NCBI GenBank assembly: GCA_027475525.1
Contig: JAMWFC010000046.1
Coordinates: 1,116,001-1,180,000, forward strand
Length of the DNA stretch: 64,000 nucleotides
From: Macrolepiota albuminosa
Taxonomy: Eukaryota > Basidiomycota > Agaricomycetes > Agaricales > Agaricaceae
Direction of reading: 5' to 3'
Part shown: positions 1-13,500 of the stretch, piece after piece
Numbering within the stretch: position 1 is the stretch's first letter
How the letters are laid out: every line of letters starts with the position of its first letter
The notes under the pieces: generated by a model
The model's input: only the letters and a program-made list of their open reading frames with translations
Database searches by the model: none
What the model was told of the DNA's origin: nothing
Translations under genes and position numbers: made by a program

Positions 1-37
1 ACCGACCAACACGCACAGGGGACTCTTGAAATCTGAG

Positions 38-1476
38 ATGGTTGGGTCACATCTAGCTTTGCGTCTGTCCAGAGGAGTGCTCAACACCATGTCGCCCCCG
101 TGAGTCTTGTGTTTCTAAAGAAAAGCGTAATCTAAGATGGGCAAGTATTCCAGCAGCGTATCAATGGGCATCCCTCTACGTTGCGACTAAGGAACGTCCG
201 TTATTAGACATGTCGCAAGGAGTTCCGGGGTCACATCCCCCCAAATTTCTCCAAGAAGCACTTGGTGCATCCGCTTCTGCCCCGCAGAGCTTTGGATACT
301 GCCCCGCTGATGGAGAACCTTCGCTCAGGAAGGCTCTAGCAGAAGAGATTAAATTGGTCTATGGGTCCGACTCGGATGTGACAGCTAACGATATTGCACT
401 GACTACTGGGTGCAACATGGCGTTTTTTGCCACAATCATGAGTCTTGCTGATGCTGGTGATGAAGTGATTATTCCTGTGCCGTGGTACGCGACATGCGTT
501 GTATATGTATATTAGGACTCAATTATTTCTTTCCGCAAGGTACTTTAACCATCAGTGAGTTAGTCGATCAAGTCGCACAGGTTCGCTATTTGACTTGAAT
601 CAGAATGGACCTTACATTACTAGGCATCAAGCCCGTACCTCTCCAAACCCTTCCCGAAGATGGTTTTATCCCCTCTATCCTAGCATGTCAGTCTTTAATC
701 ACCCCAAAAACAAAGGCTATTGCACTAGTTACACCAAATAATCCTGTAAGTTGATAATCGAGTCTCCTGGCAAGAAGCTCCTTATCGTAGACTCTCCCAA
801 GACTGGAGCGACTTATCCAGCCTCCTTGTTGGCCTCTTTTCTTGACCTCGCGGCTACACGTAAAATCGCACTAATTGTGGATGAAACCTACAGGGATTTC
901 ATTCTCACAGGGAAACCACATTCGCTATTTCGCGGCTCTTGGAGAAAGAACTTCATCCACTTGTTCTCCTTCTCGAAATCCTATTGTCTCCCTGGGCACC
1001 GATTGGGCGCAATCGCTGCATCGCCTGATCTGCTGGTACATATTAAGACTATCCTGGACTGTCTTCAAATTTGCCCACCTCGTCCATTCCAAATTGCTCT
1101 TGCGCCATTACTTCCGCAGATGAGATCATTCATTTTTGAGACGGCTGAGGCAATACATGCACGCCACCAGCTCTTCCGACAGGCCCTACCACCACGCTGG
1201 AAGATTGGTGCACAGGGAGGTTACTTCGCTTTTGTTAGACACCCGTTCAAAGGTGTAGCCTCTTTAGACGTGTGCAAACGCCTTGCGACAGAGCTTGGTG
1301 TTGTATCTCTGCCATCAGCGTTTTTCTGTGAAGCATATGACGTTGGCGGACAAGCAACCTGGGACAAGTCGAGATGGATCAGGTTTTCGGTCGCGAATGT
1401 GGACGACGACAAGGTGGAAAAGATCTGCAAACGATTAGCAGAATCCGAGTTCGTCTGTGGATGGGAATTGGATTGA
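38..1476 (+). CDS. PLP-dependent class I/II aminotransferase, five exons
   Basis: Fold-type I aminotransferase, expected to move an amino group from an amino acid to a 2-oxo acid; the substrate cannot be read from sequence. Checked exons are 38-99, 137-484, 540-554, 604-745 and 802-1476, giving 413 residues. Family marks seen are PNNPTG (split by the intron after 745), the pyridoxal-binding DETY (Asp about 216), the Schiff-base lysine in SFSKSYCLPGHRLG (about Lys248) and the C-terminal RWIRFSVA with the carboxylate-binding Arg. Exon 3 is only 15 nt but is needed to restore the WYFNHQMDL continuity. The first intron (37 nt) is short, so the N-terminus is less certain; an internal Met at 210 would lose conserved sequence. 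No targeting signal is obvious, so a cytosolic enzyme is inferred. Confidence 0.85.
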
Positions 1477-2538
1477 CGAGTCTGCGCAACACACACTTAT
1501 TACTTTCCTATTGTTCAACTCATCATATATACTTGCAAGCACAAAGGATGACTTTGTTGTTTCACACTGCACTTGCAGGTAATTTCCTTTGATTCATACT
1601 CAAGCACCTACCATTATTTCAAGCACATGTATTTTTTCAGATGTATGATATACTACGTTATGCATCTTGTACCACCCAGCAACTGTTGAGACGAACAAGA
1701 TCTGTTGAGACACTAGACTTCCAGCCTACACTTCATTATATTTCCTTATTGATGTGAAATCTATGGGGTGAATTTAGTGTATCTAGATTTGGTACTAGTA
1801 AAAATGCAATTGCTATGCATGTTGACTCTTTCTATAGCACCACAAAGTGTAAAGCTAGAGCTATGGAACATGAAGCCAGATCTATGAAGATGTAGACCAA
1901 ACTCTTAGCAGTAATATGTATTTTTCAGTGTCAGACTGGCATGCACTATGAAATGCTACAAACAGGACCTCTGTCACGATGTAGAGAGCAACCTGCACTA
2001 CACAGCACTATATAATTGGGATGTTCAATATGACACTATAATATTTTGTAGTTCTGTCAAGAGCTAGTGTGATGTCCTCCCCGCACTCCAAACACTGGTG
2101 GCCCCTTGAACACCTCTACTCAGTCCAATGTCCATGGACAGATGTTTATGCCACCTGAAGGAGGGGTATGGCGAGCAGGATGATAGCATGATGAGTTAAA
2201 TTACAATCTTGTAAAAAATATCTTGTGATCTGATGTTGACTGATTATCTTAAATTTCATTTGCCTTCCTCTGTTTTACGACCAAACATAAGAAACAACAA
2301 TGTTTGACAGTGAACCCAGAGAACACTCAGCTAACCTCCCAACCTCCAAACAACCTCCTAACCTCTTCCAGCACCTCTCAGCTTCTTCCAAAAGCCTTGA
2401 AAACCTCTCCCGACCGACTATGGACCTCCCTCCCAAACGGTCGGCAACCGGTTCCGACGAGATCTTGCTCTTGAAGTAGGTACGGTCGTTCCCTTAGGTA
2501 CCATTACTGTCAATACAAACAATCCCCCTAAAGTCCCA
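1477..2538. other. AT-rich intergenic stretch
   Basis: Between the convergent 3' ends of the aminotransferase and the trehalase. Only short ORFs without family resemblance. A cytosine-rich tract with repeated AACCTCC words lies near 2335-2400. No gene is supported. Confidence 0.6.
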
Positions 2539-5479
2539 TCAAGAAGCGCGTACCGTCCTGCCAGGGGTGATCTCTCGTGTCACGCTGCTATCATTACAAG
2601 CACCATTCTTGCCGTCGTTTGTGGTAGATGCTCTGACGAGACTAGGGCACTGCGGCTCTACCAACACCCCACCGTAAACGCTGGAAACCCAGAGCAGGAC
2701 CCCGTTAGTCCACCCGAATCCGGCCTATTGAATATCTCCAAAAATAAGAAAGTTGGAATTACGGTGCAAGAACAGGCTTGCCTGGACAACATACTCTCCT
2801 CCGCGGCCTGCAGAGTCAATATCAATGCTGGAGAACTTCTCGAACATCTAGATTTTGGGAGGAATTTATATGAGGAGGGATGGTAATGTAATAAAAGTCC
2901 CACATTTCCGGTATTATTACCACTCTGAGTCACAGTGAGCTCCTGTGGGGACAACCTCGGAACCAACCCATCAATTGAGCCCCCCGTTGCGCGCCTGTAC
3001 TCACTTCAGTCGACAATGCCACAGAAGCGGCAAGCAGGTACTCGCCAGCTGCAGAAGGCACTCGCAAGATACCGATTTGCGAGCTGTCTTTCCAAAGCCT
3101 TACCCCACCCCTCCCCCTCTGTGGCGTTTCCTCCATTTAAAACTGTGCCATGCAATCGATTGATATCTGCGGCTGGCCCCGACATCGAAGCGTTCCTTGT
3201 GCTATCGATCAACGGCTGATTAGGGAGCTGGGACTCGTTGAGCCCGAGTTGACCTCTGGGGATGAGGCTAAAGGTTGATTGATCGTCGGGTGGTATAGGA
3301 AGCGCCCCGGAGGTGACGTTTGACGGAAGAACACGAAGCGCTTTAAGAATAATGTACTGATGTGGAGGCCAAGCGTTCGGAGCGTCCCTTTGAGGGGAAT
3401 GAATGGGGATAGAAGAATGAGAATATTGTCCTACCACTGTTGCCCGGAAACAATAAATGTTGAGGGAAAAGTTCCGTTGTAGCGATTGAGCACGAGATTA
3501 AGAGATGAGAAATAGCCAAAAGCCTTGTCCGAGCTACTCAGGAGCTCAGGGGGAATGATGCCACTCCACAAAGGGTAGAAGTTTGCCGCGCTGAAGAGAG
3601 TGTTCCTAGCTTTCGCGGCAATGTTGTAATCGTAGAATGCAAGCTGAAGAATCAAAGTTAGCTGTGATGTAGCCAAATATGATTGCTACTAAGCTTACCT
3701 TTGTCGGATCCCAGAGAAGATCAAGAACGGCAGCATGAAGAGCTGTTGCTGCTTTACGATGTGAGGAAGCTGCTTCCTTGTCATCACCTCCGTATAGGTT
3801 AGCAAGAATGAGATGATTTCTGTCTTTATAGAAAATTATGACAATCGTCAACACCGTGTAAACACTGAAATCAGGGCCACACTCACATATAATACTGTTA
3901 AGGTCAATTGGTATCGTATTCCTAACATCAAGGCTGCGAAGGCCGTCATTACTACCATCACTAGTGGGCGCAGACCAACGGATAGTGTAATCCCAGCCTA
4001 ACAGATATTCAGCATACAAGTTTTGCATGACAGTTCATCACTGACCCGACTCAGCACCACTAGCAAGCTCGGCATATAGTGCGGCCTTCTGAGTGTCATC
4101 CAATGTGTTCGGAACGTTAGCGGTGGTATAGTCTTTGAATCAAAATACGTTCTAAAGGTTGGAATAAACAGTAAAACGAACAGTAAAAGCTGGCTGACCA
4201 ACAAGATATGACTCGGGACGAGGCGCACTGTTGTTTGCGGAATAATGGTATACTTTGTGCGTTAAATTCGACGCGGATTGTACTTTGAGTGAGCGATTGT
4301 CATCCCACCACTTGAATTCTTTCTAATCGACACAATGAATGAGCTGGTAAAACAAGAAAAATGGACTTGTACATACCTCGGCGAGAGGAAGGGCTCGTCT
4401 GAGTATCGTTCGGTCTCCACTGGTGGTCACATAACGCCACACCATCTGTGGGAGCGTGTTAAATTCCACAGAATACCCTGAATAGCTCATGTACCAACCT
4501 GAATGAAGAGAGGAGGGTGAGATCTATTCAAATCTGTAAGTTTCAATGACGTCAGCCAAATTGACATAAAAGAAACAGTCTTCATACAGTAGGTACGTCC
4601 ACCATTCGGAATGAAGCCAAAATTATCTAATTCATCCATAAAGTTTTGAAGGGTAGCATTAACGATATCGAAAAGTTCAGACTCAATAAGACCCTCAATA
4701 ATCCAAAAGCTGTCCCAATAATACTGTTCCCTAAAACGACCACCTTCGGAAGAATCGTTAGCTTATTGAAGAGTCAGTGAGTAGGGAACGCACCAGGAAC
4801 CACAAAAGTATGATTCAGGGGTATCAAAGAGCTCTCGCATCCCGTTGAGCCACCCACGCAGAGAGCCGACTCCTTTGTACCCCTAATGAGCTGGTTCCAA
4901 ATACCATGGACTCTTTTGGCGAAGGCCCTCGGAATGGGAGCGGAAACATTGTTCAAGAAAGCCGGGTCAGGTTTTATGTTGGGGAGTACAAGTGCTTCCA
5001 GTTCAAGACCTTCCCCTTTGAAGTTGTCATTAACGAACTCCACGACTTCGCCATACGTCGTTGAAGACGAGATCTTTTGGAAATTCGCAAGAACTGTTTG
5101 AGCCGGTTTACTGGTTGGCTGCGAAACCAAGGTTGTGAAGCGTTGATAATACGACGAGAAAATGGAAGGCAAACCTTGTCTACAAAAATCTTGTCATCGG
5201 GGTATAGATGGGCAATGTTGACAGTTTGCAGGAGCTTTGAAAGGCCCTGAGTCGCAGGAGAACGACAAGAGTTACATGTATTACCTGTCCAGCGCAGAAT
5301 ATATCAGAAGAGCACCATGCCTGACCAGGAGGTAGTGCAACTTGTGTTGGCAAAGCATCCTCGGGAGATACAGACAAGCTTGGGGTTGCAGTCGCAACAG
5401 AGACGCTGGAAACGGATGCCTGAGCTGCGGTCAGTCCCACGTTAGCTATACACGCAAAAAACGTCAGTAATAGGAACAT
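2539..5479 (-). CDS. Secreted acid trehalase, glycoside hydrolase family 37
   Basis: Hydrolyses alpha,alpha-trehalose to two glucose, probably outside the cell or in the vacuole. Both GH37 signatures are present: PGGRFREQYYWDSF, split by an intron near 4745-4792, and QWDAPNAWPP, split by an intron near 3386-3438. The first differs from the consensus only in ending in Phe instead of Tyr. The N-terminus MFLLLTFFACIANVG is a clear signal peptide; an in-frame TTG upstream is not a credible start. Also visible are WCSSDIFC, LLQTVNIAHLYPDDKIFVDK, GWDYTIRWSAPT and a C-terminal AGFGWTNGVLLWV stretch. The stop is at 2539-2541. The gene is broken by many short introns and no frame-breaking defect was found. 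Glucose from this enzyme would feed the same saprotrophic economy as the GH28 and GH5 genes nearby. Confidence 0.9.
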
Positions 5480-5521
5480 TAGGGGCACCAAGCTCTTGTG
5501 TATTGTGATCCACCTGCAGGT

Positions 5522-5528
5522 TTTTATA
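5522..5528 (-). promoter_or_regulatory. TATA box of the trehalase gene
   Basis: TATAAAA on the minus strand, 43 nt upstream of the trehalase ATG at 5479. The spacing implies a very short 5' leader. Confidence 0.5.
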
Positions 5529-6845
5529 GCCTGCCAGACCGAACAAACACCACCGGAAAGGACCTATATTCAATAGCACTGAATCATATTGAAACTGACT
5601 TCTCGTTGTCTAACGAGAAGCTACCACTTGAGAAAGCTCAGGAGATCAGTGTGGACTAGGGAATTTCTCGACCTCCGTTCCTGTATTGATCGAGCGTGGC
5701 GTTGATTGTTATAATGGTTTGTTTACCACGTAAACATCATCTCAGGTTACGCTTAAACTTCTTTCTAGGCCATGTAACTTGCTAATTAGGACGTTGTGCT
5801 GAAAAATAGTTTCTTTATCGATATCTCTGATACATGTCCGAGGGAAATGACTTCTTCGTAGTAATGTTTCGGCCCGGCTTGGCCCAAAAGCCCCCAGCTA
5901 GGCCTGCCATGGCGGCCCTGGCCCTGGCTTGGCTCAAGCTACGGCTTTTAGTATACCTTCATTCCCATAAACGCCACAACGTGTCCTTGCGTCCCAAAAA
6001 CCATTACACCCAGCATCCCCGCCTCGCTTGCAAGACCAGAAGGCTTCATGCAACTCACGTCGTTACAATCCAGCCAAGTCAACCATCTGCTCAACTTCTA
6101 AAGTTCGTCGATCACGACGACATTCACCGCCGCAATGTCACGGCCAACCTTATTGAACCTGTTGGCGACGAAGTTTTCGCAAAACCCATGGTCAATTCAT
6201 CCTTCACGACCCCAAAACCGATCTCTAGGACTAAGACAGTTTCCTTGCGCCTCGCTCCATCCTGACCTTCCCTATCATCGACAATTGCTACGCTGAGCTC
6301 CGTGTTTTTAGCATCTCAACTCTCAGGGTGATATGAATCATGACGCGTGGGGCGACATGTCCGTAACTAGGCCCTGTCCGAATCTTGTCGCAAGGAAAGG
6401 GAATTTTTTTTTAAAAAAAAAACGGCCGCGCTGAGGACGCCAACCCTGATGACTTCCATTTGTCCCTGCGATGACATACGCCCTACAGGCATGGAGAACG
6501 AAGTGAAGGATGCCTCTGGATAGATGAAAGGTTGATTAGGTGAAGGGGAACCATACATGAAAGGATCAGTGCAAATGATTGTCGAAACAGGGTAGATAGT
6601 GATCGATGCGTCGGGTTGGTGAATAGCGCTCCCGGATAGGTTGAATTGGTTGCCGCTACCAGTATCAAGATTACATATACTCCAGTTCCTGTACTCGATA
6701 GTTCGCCTTTCTCATTGATTTGAGGACTTTCAACAAGCTCTATAAGGTCGACCCTGAGCTTCTGGTGTGACGACCACCCGTTACGTTACACTGAACTTCA
6801 ACGTTTCAACTTTGACCTCGAATATCGTCGTCGCAGAGTGACTCA
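5529..6845. other. Intergenic region between divergent trehalase and malic enzyme genes
   Basis: Shared upstream region of two divergent genes. A 143-codon open frame at 5834-6265 (+) has biased, low-complexity composition and no family resemblance. A run of T followed by A sits at 6406-6422. No gene is supported. Confidence 0.5.
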
Positions 6846-9051
6846 ATGTCCAATCTCGATAGTACCCAATTTCGTGTTGCTCTTCGTGGAGAGGCGTTAC
6901 TCACTAGCCCTCGTTTCAACAAGGGCACCGCTTTTACCCTTGCAGAGAGAGAAGCCTTTGGGCTTGTCGGACGACTGCCTTGTCAAGTCAACACCCTCAA
7001 CGAGCAGTGCAAGCGTGCCTACGCCCAATTTCAAACTTACGATGTACCCATTCGGAAAAATTCTTTTTTACAGAGCTTGAAGGAGCAGAATTGGGTTTTG
7101 TATTACTCTTTGATCTCGAAATACCTCCGAGAGATGGTTCCAATCATATACACTCCAACTGAGGTATGCGCAGGAAAACTTTTCCTCGAGATTTCTCGGG
7201 ACCTCTGATTAGTATTACCAAGGCTGAGGCAATCTCGGAATATTCACATCTGTTTAGGCGAAGTGAGGGTCTGTATCTTACCTTGAAAGACCAAGGCTCT
7301 ATGGAACAAGACTTCTTGGAACAGACAAAGGATAGAGATATCGATCTGATAGTCTGTTCGGATGCGGAGGCTATTCTAGGAATTGGTGACCAAGGCGTTG
7401 GGGTAAGGTTTGCGCATGAATCGCCCTATCTCCCTTGTTGATACTATCGACATCCAGGGCATCGGAGTATAATGTAATTTTAGATTCTTCATACCTCCTA
7501 ACTCACCAATCGATCAGATTTCTACCGCAAAATCAGCTATCTACACGTAAGCTTTCTTCAATCAGTTGGCTTTGCCACACTTTTGAGAGTACTTTAGACT
7601 TATTGGAGGGATGGATCCTTCGAAATCGCTTAGCGTGACTCTGGATGTTGGCACGAACAACCCTAATCTCCTAGGTGATGAACTCTATGTGGCAAGTCCC
7701 TACCCCTATTCTCGCGTCTTCAAAAGTTATACTCGAATAGGGGTGGAACCATCAACGCGTAAGAGGTGAAGAATACGACCGATTTATCGACAAGTGAGCC
7801 ACAACAACTAACGTCAGTTCACTAACAATATTGCTTTTAGGTTTGTTCAACTTGTCAGAAAGTACTTCCCCGGCAGTCTCCTTCATTTTGAGGATTTTGG
7901 GGTGACGAACGCTCAAAGACTCCTTCAGAAATATCGCGACACTCATTCCGTCTTCAACGATGACATGTAGGTCATGGTATATCCAAGCATACCTGTCTTA
8001 AAAGCCAATATATATCTAGTCAAGGAACCGGTGCGGTCACTCTTGCATGCATCATGGCCGCCGTTGGTGTCACAAAGTCCAAACTATCTGATCAACGATA
8101 CATCATCTTCGGTTCAGGTTCCGCAGGCATGGGCATCGCGCACCAGCTACGCGACGCCATAGTCCAGCTCAACAACTTTGACGAGGCCCAGGCCAACAAG
8201 CTTTTCTACCTTATCGACAAAGACGGGCTGATTACGAATGAGCTCGTGACTGCAACCCCTGTGCGGGCGGAACTCCACCCATTTGCACGTCCTGACAAAG
8301 AATGGGATGGAGTTCAGAGGGATAAGAGTGGAAAGATCCGCTTGCTTGAGGTGGTTAAACATGTCAAGCCGACCGTGCTTATTGGGTGTTCGACGAGTGC
8401 CGGCGCATTCACGGAAGACATAGTGAAGGCTATGGCCGCAGGATGCGAGCGCCCGATTATCTTGCCATTGTCCAATCCGAGCGCGCTGGTTGAAGTAGAC
8501 CCGAAGAACGCGAATGATTGGACGAATGGTAAAGCGCTGTTGGCGACTGGAAGCCCGTTTCCCCCTGCGAAGATGCATAATGGGAAAGACTATATGTAAG
8601 TCTTCGTCTCGTGCGAGGTTTGTCAGGCGCCCCTAACGTGCAAGTGCAGTATTGCCGAATGCAACAGTAAGTGACTTTGCCTTTCCCTTCAACATACCTA
8701 TAATATAAACGTCTGTCGATCATTGTAGACGCACTGATCTATCCTGGTCTTGGTTTTGGGGCCATTCTAGCTCAATCGCGCCACATGACTGATTCCATGA
8801 TCATTGCTGGAGCACGACGCTTGGCTACCCTTTCGCCTGCACTCTCAGACCCCGACGATGCGCTTCTTCCTGACTTTGTTGAAGCACCTCATGTCAACTT
8901 CGAGATTGGAATCGCAGTTGCTCAACAAGCTATCGCTGAAGGTACTGCCAGAGTAAACTGGACAGAGGAGCAGGTTCGCGACGAAGCAAGAAAAAAGGTC
9001 TGGAAGCCTATATATAAAGAATACCTCTATGATGAGCATGGGAGCAGATAA
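6846..9051 (+). CDS. NAD(P)-dependent malic enzyme, ten exons
   Basis: Oxidatively decarboxylates L-malate to pyruvate and CO2, linking the TCA cycle to pyruvate and NAD(P)H. Checked exons are 6846-7163, 7223-7402, 7458-7466, 7518-7546, 7598-7691, 7741-7793, 7841-7966, 8020-8595, 8650-8666 and 8729-9051, giving 574 residues, a normal length. Family marks are YTPTE in the malic N-domain, [40 protein letters not shown], the dinucleotide-binding [17 protein letters not shown] and PLSNPS. Two exons are tiny (9 and 17 nt). The intron 7692-7740 uses a GC donor (GCAAGT); a GT donor three bases upstream would also stay in frame but fits the consensus poorly and drops one residue. No mitochondrial leader is evident. 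Cofactor preference is not decidable here. Confidence 0.93.
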
Positions 9052-9055
9052 CTAA

Positions 9056-9209
9056 CATCCGGGACAAAAAAAGGAGAACAGGAATGTTATAAACATCTAG
9101 ATACAACAGACATAGCTAATACAAAGATTTTTCATCCGGGACAAAAAAAGGAGAACAGGAATGTTATAAACATCTAGATACAACAGACATAGCTAATACA
9201 AAGATTTTT
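9056..9209. repeat. Perfect 77-bp tandem duplication
   Basis: Copies 9056-9132 and 9133-9209 are identical and directly abut. The bases on either side of the matching run differ. It lies just after the malic enzyme stop codon and is one of eleven with the same period. Confidence 0.97.
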
Positions 9210-9298
9210 GAGCTTGCAACGATGTCGATGTATTATTATACGTGCAAGCGCATAACGGATATTCAAGGGCATTATGAAGCGATGCAGAAAGGTAGAAC

Positions 9299-10020
9299 TT
9301 AGGCAACGAGGCCACCTCTGTAACCATCTCCACGTCGTGCAGCAGCGATTCCGCGGATGATGACGACAATGAGGACAAACGTAACGAGAATCCTGCGACA
9401 GCAATCAGCGAGGTAGTGAGACGAGTATCTGGAAGCAGCCAACCATATTATCCAGGAAAAAGCCTCTAGCGCATTAAGTTGGCCACAGTATACAAATATA
9501 GTTTGTGTACTTGAATCAACGAGATGACAGTCAGGAGTGAAATATGCAAAGTATCATAAGACATACGAGCAATTCAAGCCTCCTCCTATCATAGCCGTGA
9601 CAGACGCGGCAGCAGCAACCCAGATGATCCATGTAAGGATGAGGCTATACACAGGGTGATGAATGGTTTGACTGTGGTTCATTCGGCGCAGTACTTACAA
9701 AATGAGGTGCGCAGCAACGCTGGTCATTACCGAGCCAGTAGCAGAGTGCAAGAAGAGAAGAATAAAAAATATAGACCCAATTATTGTCCATATTGAGGCA
9801 AAAAGCGTGTATCGAACGCGGTCACGCATGGATAAACTATTGTAGTTATGATGGGCATTGTATCGTGATACCAGCCATGCTGAAATACACATCTAAGCTT
9901 CATGTAAATTCAAATAAGTTCTGCAGAGTTGCCTTATGCTCACCTCAATGAGTGAGAAGAGTAGAATGAGTCCGAAGACAACTAAAAGGAGGTCAATGGT
10001 TTCTTGTTGAATCACCAACG
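9299..10020 (-). CDS. Four-helix MARVEL-like membrane protein, start unresolved
   Basis: Minus-strand spliced gene ending at the TAA 9299-9301. The readable order is: helix 1 (LLLVVFGLILLFSLIE), then after an intron a short basic loop and helix 2 (FASIWTIIGSIFFILLFL), then helix 3 (LAWIIWVAAAASVTAMI-like, near 9570-9640), and finally helix 4 (ILVTFVLIVVIIRGIAAAR) followed by a short tail ending GGLVA. Four helices of this spacing are typical of small fungal MARVEL-domain proteins of membrane subdomains. The reading frame upstream of 10020 meets a stop, so an upstream exon or a different start is needed and was not identified. Function beyond membrane association is unknown. Confidence 0.6.
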
Positions 10021-10512
10021 GAACCTACTGGGTTGTCCCCGCCTAATCCAATCGTCAACCGCCATTATTTTGTGTCGTTACAGACGTCGAGAGATTTAAG
10101 GGTTCTAAGTGGCACGTTAAGAGGTCGTATAAGAATGAAAGTTGGTAACCAGTATGCAGTTATATGTCCCGATGAACAAAAAGTGGCGAGATCATTATAC
10201 GTCAGTTATGTGACAGTGACCGTGACGGACGAATTGAACTATTTTAGGACGACATTTCAAATTTTGTCAAGCTCCTGCGTCCGCGGCAATAATTACTTCA
10301 TGCAGAACTTTTATATTTCATGCACCTGCCAAACTGTAGAAACTGCAGCGGGTGGATGATTGAAATTCAAGTCTATGGTACAAATACACTTGAGATACTC
10401 CATATATAAATCCTACTTATCATATCCAGATGCAGACAAAAGTCAGTACGAAAGACTATACATACATCAGGGTTGGAAGTGTAGGATGATAAACAATGAT
10501 CAAATTGAAGTA

Positions 10513-13500
10513 CTAGAAGCCCAATTGCTCCGCCAAAGTCTGCCAAGTTGGATCCAATGCCGGAGCAGTTTGTAAAAATGCAGAATGACGAGGATAAGGC
10601 TGAAAACCATGGTATCCGTCAGAGGTATAGAGATGAGGATCGCTCGTCTGGACTTCGGGTGGTTGTAGATGGGGCTGAGGTTGCGGAGTACCAGGCGTTG
10701 GAAGATCAAAAAAGCACTCAAACGAGGGAGAACGGGCTTCAAAGTTGCGCATATCCTGTTCAAGGGTCGGGTGCATGCCGTCAGACCAGTATTCTGCCCC
10801 AACTGCTGTGAGCATGGTGACAGACTGGGATTGCCTTGATTGCATGCTCAAATGAGGTGGGCCGTCTTTGGAGAGCATGTACGTTTTTCCAGCCCAGCAA
10901 TCAAGTTCAGTGTTAGATAGCGCATTTTCGACTCCCTCGCTGCGTCGGTTGACCGCGTCACGAGCCTTGTTGTGAAGACGTTGTATGGAGTCCTGAAAAT
11001 CATCAAAACAGTAGTAGTGTCCGTATTAGAGTGGAAAGCACTGGACGAACAAGAAGATGAGCAGCAGGACGTGCCATAGCGGTCTTAAAAAGATCCAAAA
11101 CATCGTCTAACTCTGTCATAGCTGATTGTGCAAATTCAGACGTGGGGGCACGAGTGATTAAAAGGCACATCGCGATCTAAAGTTAACGCTAGATTCTTGA
11201 GGGAGGATGTCTCCATGGAAATGCAGAACGTACTGTGGCAGAGAGTGCCTGGGACCAAGCTAGACTGGTTCTTGACATGACATGAACTGCCTGACTCCAG
11301 ACCATCTTCAGCCCTCTCATCAAGCGCCACGCTGAGCGATGAACAGACAGGACTGAGGGTATATATCGATGACGCATAAGCTGGTTAGGCATATCTTCAA
11401 GGGCCTTTGCAAAGTACGCTCTATGTAAACTTAACAAGGCTGACGACAAGTTTTAAAAACCAGTTTCAGATGGAAAAATGATTGTTACGTCTCACTCGAT
11501 TCTTTAGAGGAGAGCATGATCCACCACTGCATAGAAAGCTCGGTAGAGGGAGAACCTTCACAGACTGGACGCCAGGTCGGATGTACAGGAAAATCGCGAA
11601 TCTGACGATCCATTGAAAGTACAGCGACGTATGATGGCTGTTTCGGCCCAAAGGTGTTCGCCACGACGGATTGGAGTAATGCCGAGTACCGCCAGTTCCA
11701 TGCATTAACTAGGTTAACCAGTGTGTCAATAAAACCAAACGCAAAACACTAAAACATACAGGATTCTGGTATATCGTGCCTGGCAATTATATCATTAGCT
11801 TCTGAAGGTGATGGCCAGTCTATGCAGGATGGAGACATTGTCGATGGCCTCCCTAGATGAAAACTCTGTGGACAGCTTCAGCTGTTTCTCATTGATGTCG
11901 AGAATATAACATCCTTACAGCCCATGTGTCAAGATGAAATAGTTGCCAAAAAAGTCGACTGCGATGGTGTATATTCGAATCAGATAGATTCCAACGGGCG
12001 CTATTCAGGTCTACGCTCCGTTGTGAGTATATACTCCCAAAGGCTGTTTAGATATATACGTAGTCCAGCCTTGGAGATGCTCGGATTAGCTGGTAAGAAT
12101 GATCTCACGTCCTGGGTAAACGTACACTCTGAGCCAATCGAACAGCATGTCCGATATACATCCAGGTATCATGAGAGCCGGCTGATTCCCAGTCGCTATA
12201 TTCGAGATACTGAGCAACATGGATCTAGAGGGTTGACAAGAGGATTACTTCAAAGAACAACCAGGTACTATGGAAACTTACGCGAGCTTGAATCGATGTT
12301 AGAGATGCTTGAGAACTTAGTCGGAGGGCTGCTCGAGCAATATGATAAAATTCTTGGGACTCCACTGAGTAAGACTGTCGTTTGGAGTCAAAATGAGCTC
12401 CGAGAGCAAAAACAACAAACAGCAAGGCCAATGAATCATGATTTGTAAAGTTTTCGTAAGAACTAGTGCAGGATGTTAGCACTACAAGAGGACAGTTAGA
12501 ATGCTGAAAAATTTGTAACGTACCCACGATAAACAGTGCTCAAGATGTCATCGAGCAGTTCTACCAGCGGAACTGACGTGTACCTAGTGGAATTTATCAC
12601 TGTCTCCTTACATCGATCAATGTTTCAGAAACTCACATAATCTTTCCGTACTCCTGATATATTTCACAAAGACGTAAGGCCTCTGACATGGGAGGTATCA
12701 AGGCGAATGCTTCTCTTGTAATGGAAGAGTTACATGGCGCCAATCCAGACGTAGATGCATTGATTATCTGTTCTGAAAGCCGAGAAGTGGCAATAAACTT
12801 CCGTGGCCGCCGCTCCCCAAACGCCTGTCAATAGACGGTATGTTACAATAAGTCCAAGGTAGTGTTAAGACTCTTACGGGTATCAGGAGCTGGAATAATA
12901 TCATTTGAGTTTTACTGAAAGGGTTTTCTTTTAGAAACGAACCTCAGAGCGCGCCGTGCTTCCATGATAGGTGTATCGGTCACCAGCATCAAGAATCAAG
13001 GTACCTAACGTGACTAATTCAGTTCTTCTCGCTTCCATGATGCCGCTTCATAACCTCATTATGCGTACCAAAAGCATCAACAAAGTTTTCTTCTGCCCCT
13101 GTAGATTGTGATTGCGGATGAACCAGACTTTGTCCCAGTGGCGCCGACACAGCACTTGACGAATTGTTTATTGACGTGGGCATCGGTTCAACCAAAGAAT
13201 TGACATTATGAGGAAAATCTGGCTGCAGCACGTCCTTCTGAAGTAGTGGGTGCGACTGATCGGAGACGGATTGATGTGCTGTTCGAAGAGCGCTCTCTAG
13301 ATCACGAATGCGTGAAGATAGGAAATCAATCCGGTCATGTAGTTCTCTTGTATTAGCAAGAATAAGTCGATTTCCTTTGCCGTGGATAAGAGATCCTGTA
13401 CCAAAGCATTAGTCGATCCATTACATGTGAACAACAGATGAATGAACCATTTGGGCATATGGATCCGCAACCCCTTGAGACACATTTCTCGCAAGGGACC

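Noticed and set aside
5480..5491. Upstream start of the trehalase at 5491
   Set aside because: The codon there is TTG; the first ATG in frame is at 5479 and begins a good signal peptide.
5834..6265. 143-codon frame upstream of malic enzyme
   Set aside because: Low-complexity, no domain, no neighbouring exon with matching phase.
10033..10811. Plus-strand frames over the MARVEL-like and transcription factor gene ends
   Set aside because: Antisense to better-supported minus-strand coding sequence or without any domain.
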